NCBI GenBank assembly: GCA_001275005.1
Contig: JWZX01003015.1
Location: 1-38,176, forward strand
From: Chrysochromulina tobinii
Taxonomy: Eukaryota; Haptophyta; Prymnesiales; Chrysochromulinaceae
Length of the DNA: 38,176 nucleotides
Direction: 5' to 3'
Position numbers and translations under genes: made by a program. Positions within the stretch are counted from its first letter, which is position 1. Every line of letters starts with the position of its first letter. Positions 1 to 9,883 of the stretch are shown here, piece by piece. The notes below the pieces were generated by a model. That model had not been told where the DNA came from. It saw only the letters and a program-made list of their open reading frames with translations, and did not search any database.

Positions 1-334
1 TACCCCCGACCGTCGAGGAACAGCACACTGCAAGATTTGCCCGCAGCGACTCGCTTGCCGCAGTAGAAGCAGTCGCGCGACGTCATTGGCACGCGCAAAA
101 AAACCTGAAAACTGACGCAACTCATTACGGAATGAGATTTGCATGCCCCGTGACCGCAGACACATGCCTGGATCCGTCTATGCACCCTCTCGATGGGTGC
201 CACACGTAGGGGGGGTGGGGAGTTCGGCACAAAAAAAAGGCCGCGACGGCGCCCGCTTCATCCCTCCTATTCGACACCCACTTTGAAGTGCAACTCAAGG
301 GTCTGTGTGCGCTGTGCGCGCGCGCCTGAGTTCC
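1..334. other. Upstream non-coding stretch
   Basis: No convincing gene is visible. Short open frames on both strands have no recognisable domains. The stretch probably holds the 5' leader and promoter of the double-SDR gene that starts at 335 or 305. A G-rich run near 209-220 and an A-rich run near 231-238 are the only compositional features. Confidence 0.5.
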
Positions 335-2511
335 ATGCAGGTCGCAGTCCTCGGTGGGTGCGGCTTCATCGGCCGACACGTGGTGGATGCTCTCCTCGCC
401 GAATCACCACAGAGCGCTGTGATCGTCATAGACCGCGCCATAGCTCCACTTCCTTCCACTGTCGAGCTGCGCATCGCCGACTGCGGCAATGCCGATGAGC
501 TGCGTCGAGTCCTCGCTGGCGTTACATGCATTATCCAATGCACAGGCCTTGTCGACACGCGAAGTGGCCGATTCCACGAGCCACGAATCCGTCGCGCCAA
601 TGTGGAGGCCGTTGAGCAACTGCTTGCCGCTTGCCGGGCTGTCGGCGTGCGGCGCCTCGTCGCGCTGTCCTCCGCAAGTGCTCTGAGTGATGGTGCATGG
701 GGTGACAATCACGCAGCAACATCCGGCACCGGCCGCGCCTCGGCCTACGGGCGTTCGAAATATGATGCCGAGGGGCTCGTGCGGGCCGCCAATAGCCCGG
801 CGCTTCGCACCGTGAGCATTCGACCGCAGATGGTCTTCGGCCCAGGCGATCCGTTGGTGAGCGATGACATGCTACTCTCAGACGTGCTGCCACCTACAGT
901 GGGCGACGAGCAGCGCACGCACACGCCCATCTATGTCAAGAATCTGGCGGCGCTGCTCGTACGTGCGGCGGCCGAGCTTCCTGTCGATGACGGACCGACG
1001 ACCTCGGCGGTCGCTGCGGGCAAAGACCGTCACCTGCCTCGGTTGCGTGGCGGCGAAATTCTCAACGCAGGCGACGCACACGTGCCATCCAGTGAGATTC
1101 GCGCTCTGCTGCTCTCGTGCCGAGCCGCGCCGCCCCGCCGCCCTCTCCACGGCCTCTTGCCGGAGCGGATACCACTCGCCATCGCGTGGCTGCTCGCCTG
1201 TTGCCTTGAGGCGCTTGACGGGCTGCTCTGCATTCTTCTCGTCACGCCGCTGCCGTGGAAGGCGCTGAAGCTCACGCGCGCGGCGCTGTACTACATGTGC
1301 GGCGCCGAGTTCGCCTTCGAGCGAGACGCATACGCCGCTCTCGGCATGCAGCCGCCCTTCTCCTTCCCCGACGGCGTCGCCGCCGACCTCACTGCGTATG
1401 CCGCCGCCAAGGCTGCTACTCGCGCCGCGTCGCCGGCGTTGGCGCTGCCCTTTTACGACGGCGCGACGGTGGTGCTCACGGGCGGCACGGCAGGCCTCGG
1501 CATCGCGCTGCTCGATGAGCTGGCGCGTCACGCGGCGACCATCTTCCTCGTCTGCCGCTCGCGATCCAAGGGTGAGGACGCCCGCGCCCGCTGCCGCGCG
1601 GCCGGCGCGCCCGCAGCGATTGTCGTCGTTCTTGCCGATCTCATGAGCATGCGCGAAGTCGCAGAGGCTGCACGCACCATCCGTGCGGCATGCAGCCGTA
1701 GCCAAACGTGCATCGACGCCGTCATCCTCAATGCTGCCATGTTCGCTGCGTGTGGCCTGCGCGGCGGCCGCGTGCTCTCCACCGAAGGCCTCGAGGCGCA
1801 GTTTGCGGCGAACGTGTGCGCGCCCCACCTGCTTCTTCGCGAGCTGCTGCCGAGCATCAGGCCCGCACACGGTCGCGTACTCGTGACCGGAAGTGGCGCG
1901 CCGCGCGCCGTCGGCTGGCGTCTTGAGCAAGACGACAGCGTCAAGCCTCAGCTGCAGGGCGAAGCTGGCGTTGGCCCCGCCGGCTTCCAGCAGTACACAT
2001 TGACCAAGCTGATGGTGGCCATGCTCGCCGCTGAATGGACTCGGCGGGAACCGGGGCTCGACGTGCTCGTGTGGAATCCCGGCGCCACCGACAGCCGTAT
2101 TGCGCATCGTCCTCGAACCTGTGCTCCTAATTTAGTAACCCAGGAACCTGGGCTTCCAATGCGCCCTTCCCCGCCGCACGCTCCACGTTCTGACCGTAAA
2201 AGCGTTCGACTGTCTGCGCAGAGATGGGCGACAACGTCGCGCCGAGGCTGGCCGCTCTGCTCAAGCCGCTGCTTCGCACCTTTTTCCGCACGCCTGCACA
2301 GGCCGCGGCCCTTGGCCTCTCGGCGTCTGGAGGCCCAAGAGGCGTTCGGGGGTACCTGAGCGATGGTGACCTCGGCCAGCCCAGGTGCTCCACGGCGCCG
2401 ATTGCCTTTGGAGCGGTTGGTGGTGACGTCGCAAGTTCACGGGGTGAGTGGCTGTGGGAACAAACGGAGCAGGCAATCGAGAGCGTGCTCGGAAATCATA
2501 CTCCTGATTGA
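335..2511 (+). CDS. Bifunctional short-chain dehydrogenase fusion (3beta-HSD-like + classical SDR), two exons
   Basis: Exons are 335-2096 and 2222-2511, giving 683 residues. The first half is an extended SDR of the 3beta-hydroxysteroid dehydrogenase/NSDHL kind: the protein opens with MQVAVLGGCGFIG (nucleotide-binding GGxGFIG at residues 7-13) and has the catalytic YGRSK (Y138, K142). A hydrophobic stretch (about residues 285-315) follows. The second half is a classical SDR: TGGTAGLG at 382-389, a Y554-TLT-K558 catalytic pair, then NPGATDS. The C-terminal helices (ending with a typical SDR tail) are only reached by removing the 125-nt intron, which restores the frame at a phase-1 junction. An in-frame ATG at 305 would add ten residues; I prefer 335 because the Rossmann strand begins there. 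It probably acts on sterols or other lipids with NAD(P)H at a membrane. The substrate is unknown. Confidence 0.85.
2097..2221 (+). other. Intron of the double-SDR gene
   Basis: A 125-nt GT-AG intron (GTATTG...TGCGCAG), phase 1. Without removal, the frame runs into an unrelated basic/proline-rich tail after NPGATDS. With removal, NPGATDSQMGDN joins a normal SDR C-terminus. Confidence 0.8.
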
Positions 2512-2694
2512 CAGTTTTCCACTTCGTGGTGCACTGAGTCGAGCTCAGAGCAGAAGCGAGAGAGGCGTCGTGCTCATTTTCAACCGAAACGCGAAAGCAA
2601 AACCCTCACTTCCTATCTAAAATCACATGACATGAAGGACATGTATAGTACGTGGTGACAGCTTCGAACGGAGCAGCCACCGAGGACGTCTGGC
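2512..2694. other. Spacer between convergent genes
   Basis: This 183-bp gap lies between the stops of the plus-strand SDR fusion and the minus-strand channel. It must hold both 3' ends. No gene, and no clear canonical AATAAA polyadenylation signal, is visible. Confidence 0.5.
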
Positions 2695-3243
2695 TCAGCA
2701 AATCACGTCCAGTGAGTTCGGTGCGGCCGCAACGCCCACTGGGGGCCGCTGGGCCTCGGACGTTGGTACCTCAAAGAGCCTCTGGACGACTCCGTCCGTG
2801 GGCCCCGGCGTCGTGAGACTGCCGCTGGCACTGCCGCCGCCGCCGCCGCCTGGGAAGGATGTGCCGCTCTTGCGATCGCTGAGAGCGATACCTCCCGAAT
2901 CCCGCATGGACACGCTCCGAGCGGAGACCTTGCCCGGCCGCGAGCGAGCAGAGTCGCACGTAGACATCTCCCGAGCAGAGGCGGCGGCCTCGGCCACGTA
3001 GTCCTCATCGGCACCATCTTCCCGGCGCCGAATCTTGAGGGCGGAGGGTGCCGCGCCCACATCGTTGCCACAGCTGCCGTTCCGAGCGGCGAGCTTGCTC
3101 GGCCGCGAGCGCGCAGAGTCGGTTTCAGCCACGTAGTCCAGTACATTGGTACCATCCTCCGGGCGCAAACTCTCGAGAGCGGCGGCCGGCGAAGGTGGGG
3201 CGCCCACGTTGCTGCCGCCGCTGCCGCCGCCGCCGCCGCCACT

Positions 3244-3278
<35 letters not shown>

Positions 3279-6200
3279 TGCCGCCGCCGGATAGCTCTCC
3301 AGATTTGGCGCGCCCGCGCCTGCCGTGTTGAGGGCTGTTGCCGTGTTGAGAGCCGTTGGAATCGATCCGGTTCATCGCACGGAGGAACACTTCTCGCAGC
3401 TTGTAGTGTACCATAGGGGGCGTCTGCTTGTCCATTTCCCGAAGAACCTGGGCCAGATCTCTGCTCATGGCAAGAATCTCATCGTAGCTGCCGCGCGGAT
3501 GCTTTGGAGGCAGCATGGGCTCCGGCAAGTTAGCCTCTCTGTGCTTCTTCAGCTTTATCAGCGTCTTCAAGGTGGGAAACGCCCCTTTCGTGCCAGCCCC
3601 ACTGCCCGAGCCAAACCACGAGCTGGGCACTTTCTTGGACTTAACCTTTGGCCCTTTTTTGCCCCCTTGGGACGACTTGCGCCGCATTGCTGCGACTTTT
3701 GCGGCGGCCTGTGCGGCGGCGGCAGCGCGGCGCGCCTCCTTCACGTTGCGGAGGTACGCCTTGTCGCGCTCGAGCGCTTTGTCCATGAGCTTGACCTCGA
3801 GGCACATGATGTCGCAGTAAGTGATGGCGTCCGCGGTCCCGGAGCACTGTGGGCGTTCGTTCGAGATGCTGCCCGTCCAGTAATCATCGAGCCCACAGTT
3901 CTCGTTGTTCGAGATGGTTCGCTCCGTGCCGTCGTGCGTCGAGATCTTAACGATGCCCCTGTTGATGAAGTAGACGTTTTTGAGTGCCATGCCCTGCTTG
4001 GCAACCCGCTGTGCCGGGATGAAGACCGCGGCTTCGAAGCCGCGGAGGAGCGACACGAGCGCCTCGTTCGAGACCTTGTGGAAGAAGGTGCAGCTCAAGG
4101 CGAGCCGCTTGTTCGTGGTCAGGCTGAGCTGCGTCGTGAGAGCGGCCGGCATCGACTCGAACAAGTTCATGTCTTCGAGCGCCGCAGACGAGCCAAGAAC
4201 ATAATGGTAATACTCAAGGATGCGCCCGCGCAGGACTTTCGGCACCTGCTTGATCGTGAGGTACGACTTGATCGCAGCGATCTGCTTGCCCGTGAGCTCC
4301 GCTTTGGCGTTCATCGAGGCCAGGGCTTGGTTGAGCGACGAGATGACAAAGGCGTTGAGCATCAGAGCAAAAAACATGATTGCGCAGGTGACGATCAACT
4401 CGACTACGGTGACCGGATTGACGTGGCGCTCCCCGAGCGAGGTGATCATGCCAGCGCCCCAAAAGAAGGCATGCATGTACTTCATGGTGACACTCGCCTC
4501 GTTCTTGAGCCAGTGGGGAGGATGCCACTCGTTCTTGCCGCTCGATTCGATGGCGTAATAGGGCGTATTCATCCACGAGTAGCTGGACGCACCGTCCAAC
4601 TCCTCGGCGATCTCGAGGTCGGAGATCATCCACCAGAGGCAGCCGAAGAGGTGGCAGCAGAAGAGCAAGATGAAGACGAGCTTGAAGACCGCGAGCACGC
4701 TCGGGTTGAGATATTCCTCGAAGGACTCCAGCACCTTAGCGAGTTTGCGCATGCGCGCGAGCTTCGTCAGCTTGGCCATGCGCATGAGGCGCAGCATCCG
4801 CGCGGATTGCGCGGAATCGCCGCCGGTGCCACCCGCCGCTTCGTCCGCCGCCATCTTCATCTGCGTGATCTGCTCGTCGCCGAACGGGTTGTCCGGATTG
4901 GTGAGCATCTGAATGATGCCGAGCGGGATTGTGCCCGCCACATCCAATCCGAAAGCGCCCGTCAGGTAGGCTTTCATCACAGGCCAGTCGTCGTTCACGA
5001 AGTGGCCCTCGTGCATATAGCCAGTGCGGAAGTTGATGGTAATGTCGATCATGAACCACACGTCAACGAGGAAGTTGAGCCAGAACCAGAGCTGGAACGA
5101 ATTGCATTCTTGGCGATATATTTGTGGTCCGAAGGGGTCTTCCGGCCTGGTACAAAAGGCGCGGACCATGTCTGACTCGAAGGCGATCTCGAGCGGCACC
5201 GCGAGGGCGCAGTACAGGATGAAGAAGGCTAGGACCACGTTCCAGGTCGAGCAGAAGCGCGATTCGGGGTGCAACACGGGGAAGCAAATCACGCCACAGC
5301 AGCCGCGGAGCGTCTGAAATTTCTCCGGGATGACGCGCTCGAGCAAAAAGGCCTTGAGGCGTGCCATGAAGCTCGGCGCTTTGTTCGGGCCGCGCCCGCC
5401 TCTTCGCTGTCCGCCCTGCTTGAGTCTGTCCTCCTCGCCCTCGGGCTCCCACCAGACTTGGATGCGCACTTCGCCCTGCGGTTCCAGGGAGCTGATGATC
5501 TCGCGCCGAATCCCGTTGCAGTACGCGTGGTCGGCGAGCTCGATCTCGGCTTCGCCTAGCATGTCGTCCACGGAGCTCAAGTCAAAGTCCCACACGGACA
5601 CCTTCAGCGGCTCGTTGACCACTTGGCCAAGGACGCCGGCGAAGGTGAAGATCTCATTATGCCAAACCGGGTCGAGCGTTTCGTAGAGCTTGCGCGAACG
5701 CTGGCGCTGCCCGCCAAGGTCCAGCTTGCAGTACGGGTCGGACAGGCCGTTGGAGTCGGCCGCGACCAGCCCCGTCGCGCTGATCAGTTGAACGTACAGC
5801 GTCCCTTCAGCCCCGAAGTCCGCCATCGTCGGCTCGTTGCGCGCATTCTTGACGAAGTACTCATCGATGCGCCCACGCACGTCCTTCAGCATCGCGTTGA
5901 CGTCCTGGTCGCCCTCGATGAGTTCCCATTCTCGCCCCGGATCGTCAGACGGCTCCTCCTCGACGCGGCCGAGCCGCCGCTTGCTCTGGGCTCGCTCGAA
6001 CTGAGGCGAAAGGCTCGGAGAACAGGCGCACGCGCTCCCGCCGTGAGCGCTGTCACCCGGCGCTTCGCTGGAGGGGGAGGGGACGCGAATGCTGACGGAG
6101 GAATGGCAGTCGCTGCCACCTTGCGGTGATGCTGCCGCGGGTCGGAATGATATGGCTTTCAAGGAACGCTGATCGCTGGCTTGTCGCAGCCTCTGCCAGG

Positions 6201-7761
6201 GTGGTTGGTCTGACGGGCTGCACGGGCCGACGAGAACGCCCTTCGATGTCAAGCCCCCCTCAGCGCTGATGCCCCCGGCGCTGATGCCGCCAGCGCTAAT
6301 GTCGCCGCCGCTGATGCAACCGGCGCTGATGCCGCCATCGCTAATGCCGCCGCCGCTGATACCGATGCCGCCGCCGCTGATGCCCCCGTCGCCGTCGCCA
6401 TACTTGGCGGCGAGGAGGTGGCGCAGCTGGCCGATTTCCTCGCGCAGGCTTTGCGTGGCGTGCGCGTGCTCTTCGAGCGTTGCTTGCAGCGTGTCCTGAT
6501 GCGTGGCCAGCGTCCCCCACGTGCGGACGAATCTCTCCTCCAGGCGTGCGAGCGTGAGCACATTAGATACGAGCGTTTCCGCACTGGCGCTGGCCGCGCT
6601 CTCCGCCGCAATCATCTTCGTCATCACACCGTTGCCGCCTTGCTTGCGCCCCCCGGCGGTTGCCGCCGGGGGCGGCACGTCGGGGGAGCCGCCGGTTTTG
6701 CGCACATATTCGTGGGCGGCGGCGGCGATGGCACACTGGGGGTCGAGCTGCGATCGCATGTGGGCTACAGAGAGCAGGTCACACGTGGCGGCCGAGAGGG
6801 CATAGCTCGCCTCGAACCAGCGCCGCGCATCCTCGAACTCGCACGCCTTGTTGGCCGCGAAGCCGCAGCCACGCACAAGCGGCAGCAAGCGCTCGGTCTG
6901 AGATGCGCGAAGACCTACCATCGCCGGCGCGGCGAGGAGTATGCTCAATTCGGCCTCCGCGGCAGCACGCGCGCCCTGGCTGCCTGGGTTGGCCTTGGCG
7001 CGGCTGGGCGGGGTGTTTGGCGGCGGCGGCGGCGGGAGCGTGGCGATCTGATGAGAAGAAGCGCAGCCGAGCAATAGCGGCGAAACCTCGTACGAGGCGC
7101 CTGCCGACGATGAGCTGGTGCTGGTGCTGGTGGTGCTGCTGCTGCCGCAGCCGCCGCCGCCGCCGCCGCCTGCAGCGGCGCTGCCGGGCGGCTGCGAGGC
7201 CGCAACAATGCCATCCATGAGTGAGATGGCCTCTCCGAGGTGGCGGTAGACGGCGTCGCGCTCCTCCTTGGTGAGCTCCATGCGCAGGAGCCGCCTGTAC
7301 AGCGTGTCCGCTAGCTTCCACTGGCCGAGCTTCATGCGCATGTCGACGGCATTTATGAGCTCGGGGAACGCCTCCGGCTTGGCCGCAAAGCTGAGCTCGA
7401 ACCATACGCATGCCATATAGTGCGCTCCGCGCTCGCTGAAGACGTGGCCCAGGTGCGAGAGCCTCCGGTGCATCCACTCGCGCGCGTCGCCCTCGGGCAG
7501 GCTGCAGTGCCTGGGCCGCAGGCACTGTTCTACGAGCGCAGGCCGAGGCTCCACATTGCAGTCCTGCAGCGGCGTCGTGGGGCCCGAGTCGTCGGTGCTC
7601 GACTCTGAGGATGTAGCACTCGGGCTTTGCTGCTTCTTTGGACTTTGCTTGGCTGGTGGCACTAGGTTTTCCATCACAGGGCGATCGCGGGAGGCACGTC
7701 TTTTTGCACTTTTTGCTGCGCAGAGCGGCGCCGTTTTCCGTATGCGTTTTTCGAGAAACAT
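2695..7761 (-). CDS. TPR-like/C2/voltage-sensor cation channel with degenerate cyclic-nucleotide-binding domain
   Basis: A single 1,688-residue exon. Low-complexity linkers surround an N-terminal TPR-like helical part (about residues 90-185, and again near 280-350). A C2 domain follows (about 650-775; GTLYVQLISATGL, SDPYCKL, VWDFD), then a six-helix ion-channel core (about 840-1140). The S4-like helix is rich in Arg/Lys (MLRLMRMAKLTKLARMRK). The pore reads TSLGERHVNP near 1105-1113. It lacks the potassium filter GYGD and resembles the GE-type filter of animal CNG channels, so a non-selective cation channel is likely. A cyclic-nucleotide-binding fold (about 1220-1326) lacks the usual phosphate-binding cassette FGE...R.AT. 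The tail has poly-Gly and a duplicated DYVAE...DSARSRP segment. It probably acts in the plasma membrane, with Ca2+/lipid recruitment through C2. Ligand gating is doubtful. Confidence 0.88.
3210..3292 (-). repeat. CCG/CGG trinucleotide run coding poly-glycine
   Basis: A nearly pure CCG run on the plus strand with a few variant triplets (CTG, CCA, CTA, CTG). Read on the minus strand it encodes a Gly-rich tract with single Ser residues, in the channel's C-terminal tail. Its length is probably polymorphic. Confidence 0.9.
6264..6400 (-). repeat. Tandem GIS(A/G)GG-coding repeats inside the channel
   Basis: About ten imperfect 15-21 bp units containing GCGCTGATGCCGCC-type cores. They encode GGIS-based pentapeptides between the TPR-like part and the C2 domain of the minus-strand channel. 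They look like a flexible, slippage-prone linker with no known function. Confidence 0.85.
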
Positions 7762-8221
7762 AATAAACTCGCAGGAAACGACACTACCGGTAAATTACGG
7801 TTCATTTATAAATTTCATTGGGCTGAATGGGACCAATGTTATGGAGGGCCTTCTTTTCTCGGCTCCGTTACCGGTGTCGGCCGCTGGGTGGGCACCGGGA
7901 TTGGCGTGGTCGGTGCGTCGGTGCACGTGCGTCCGGTGAGTCGATTCGAGTTCTTGACCACTTGACTCTTGAGGTCCTTATGGGTCGATTCTGTGTGACT
8001 GTCTCTTGTGTGTCCCGACTCCCCCAAGTGTCTTCTAACTCGGTGTTTTCTCGTGCAAGAGGAAGTCGCCCACAGGACACACTAGGGGTACGGTACCGGT
8101 AAGAGTGTGCGCGTCGTGTGTCAGAAGTCACACAGACACACATTCACATTCACACACACACGTGTGTTTCACAGGAGCAGCACGTGTCCTTTAACTAATG
8201 CCTTCTGCATAGGAATTTCCT
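7762..8221. other. Divergent promoter region with CA/GT repeats and a tiny uORF
   Basis: This 460-bp region separates the divergent starts of the channel (-) and the CS-domain gene (+). It holds AT-rich patches near 7790-7820 and CA/GT-rich simple sequence at about 8120-8168. A four-codon open frame (M-P-S-A-stop) at 8198-8212 lies just before the main ATG at 8222. No TATA box can be assigned with confidence. Confidence 0.5.
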
Positions 8222-9316
8222 ATGCCTTCAATCCTGACGTGCCTTCCCTTTGAGGGTGTGCCGAAGCCGCTGCGATTCGATGGCGTGGACGAGGCTCTCG
8301 CGGCTATCTCGGCGCACCTCCGCCAGCGATCGGCCGTCGCTCACAAGGAACGCGTAGACCTCGCCGCATTACATGCCCACTCCGGCCAGCGGTTTGCACA
8401 ACACGTCCTCATCCCTGACGAGCTGCACGCGACGTTGCGCGGGCTCCATGGCGTGGCACCGCTCGTGCTGCTGCCCGAGGGTGCAGGCAGCGCGACCCCC
8501 GTCGGAATCGACGCCATCGTCCTCTTCTTCGATACATACGGCCCACTCAAGGGACTGCCGCCAAACAAGCTGGCGACGATGTTGTTGAATGCTTGTGGCC
8601 TCAGCGCCCGCGCGACGCCGTGCGGTGACTGCTTTTTTGTACGCTTGCGTACAGGCACGTCCGGCGCGCCGGCCCTTGGTGGCGAGGCCGCGCCGCAGCT
8701 CGTGGCTCAGCGCGACTGGCTCGAGGCCGCACAAGCGGCCATTAAGTGTGCGGAAGGACCATCGGCCCTCGAGCAGATCCTAACAGCGCGGCTCGCAGAG
8801 ATCCATCGCAGCGAAGTGGCGGCATCGGCCAGTCCGGCTGCAGCGCCTCCCAAGCCAGCCACAACAGCCGCGTCCGCCGAGGCGCCTGCGGGCCCGGCGC
8901 CTACGCCGCCACCACCGGCGCCAACAGAGCCGGGCGTGGCATCGGGCAACATTGCCACCGAGGACGGGAGTGATGGCATGGCTGCCAGGGCGTGCACGGA
9001 CGTGCTGACTTGGGTGGACGGTGACAAGGCGTCGGGGCAGCAAACCACTCTTACCGTAAGTATCCGTGTGCCCGCGGGCACCAAGGCAAAGAACCTCAAG
9101 GTGACCATCAAAGAGCAGTCGCTCAGGGTAGAGGTACTCACGATGCAGGGTCCGGCGCGCGTGCCCATCGACGGCCGGCTCTTCCAGCAGGTCAAGGCCG
9201 CCGAGTGCATATGGTGCGTCGAGGATGGCCCGGTCGCGGGGGGGGAGCGCGTCCTCATCATCTCGCTCGAGAAGGCCCAGCCGATGCGCTGGCTCTTGCT
9301 GCTACGCACCGACTGA
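8222..9316 (+). CDS. NudC/p23-like CS-domain protein
   Basis: A single 364-residue exon. The C-terminal third (about residues 255-364) is a CS domain of the NudC type: LTWVDGD, TVSIRVPAGTKAKNLKVTI, a central IDGRLF...IW.VEDG and a final SLEK..MRW. CS domains usually work as Hsp90 co-chaperones or dynein/nuclear-migration factors. A Pro/Ala-rich linker (about 200-245) joins it to an N-terminal globular region (about 10-165) with GIDAIVLFFDTYGPLKGLPPN and a later GDCFFVRL. I do not recognise that region as a named family. The protein is probably cytosolic: no signal peptide or membrane helix is visible. The CS assignment is firm; the exact client role is unknown. Confidence 0.82.
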   Translation: MPSILTCLPFEGVPKPLRFDGVDEALAAISAHLRQRSAVAHKERVDLAALHAHSGQRFAQHVLIPDELHATLRGLHGVAPLVLLPEGAGSATPVGIDAIVLFFDTYGPLKGLPPNKLATMLLNACGLSARATPCGDCFFVRLRTGTSGAPALGGEAAPQLVAQRDWLEAAQAAIKCAEGPSALEQILTARLAEIHRSEVAASASPAAAPPKPATTAASAEAPAGPAPTPPPPAPTEPGVASGNIATEDGSDGMAARACTDVLTWVDGDKASGQQTTLTVSIRVPAGTKAKNLKVTIKEQSLRVEVLTMQGPARVPIDGRLFQQVKAAECIWCVEDGPVAGGERVLIISLEKAQPMRWLLLLRTD

Positions 9317-9883
9317 CCAACGTAAACTTCGTCCTAGTATCTCCTTTGAACTCGTGTGACATAAACGGCTGTGCAAGCGACGCAAAGTACCGGTGGGGCT
9401 GGTCTACGAGATGCGCGCGCGCCTACAGGTGGTAAATCCGGATTTGGTTACAGACTACAGATACCCACCGGGCCCCCCGAGCGCGGGACGGGTACGGCTA
9501 CGGGGTAGTACCAACGTACGTACGAAAATATATTATAAGTTGCGGGTTCGGTGGTGCCCGGCGACGACGGTACGATCGTATCATACGTCGATACATGGCC
9601 CAGTGCATGGGCCCAGTGATGGTCCGCGTCCCGCGTGCCCGTGCCCGTGGCGAAATTTAGTGCAGCGCTTTCACCTAGCTTTGCACTTTGGTCCTTTCTT
9701 TCTCCCGATCGACACAGAACAATTCCAATCGTCCATGACAACAGAGCGTAGATTTTTCCGCACATTCCGCGCTGGCGCATCGCATCGCACCTCTCTTGAG
9801 TCTGTCGCGCGTCGTTCTCGGTGCGGTGCACGCCCTCGTCGACAGACGAGCGACGCGACACGTCCGGTCCAGAGGTACCGCTT
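9317..9883. other. Non-coding spacer between convergent genes
   Basis: This 567-bp spacer holds the 3' ends of the CS-domain gene (+) and SEC63 (-). It contains an AT-rich patch at 9525-9540 (ACGAAAATATATTATAAG) that stands out from the GC-rich surroundings. The open frames across it have no recognisable domain. Confidence 0.5.

Noticed and set aside
878-2107. 409-residue minus-strand open frame
   Set aside because: It is antisense to the double-SDR gene, is Arg/Ala/Gln-rich and shows no domain. The plus strand has full SDR motifs.
3325-5175. 616-residue plus-strand open frame
   Set aside because: It lies wholly antisense to the channel's pore and nucleotide-binding region, which has clear domain motifs. 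Its product is His/Arg/Val-rich without a domain; GC-rich codon use opens the opposite frame.
8120-8168. CA/GT-rich stretch as a regulatory element
   Set aside because: It is simple-sequence DNA; nothing in the sequence points to a specific regulatory role.
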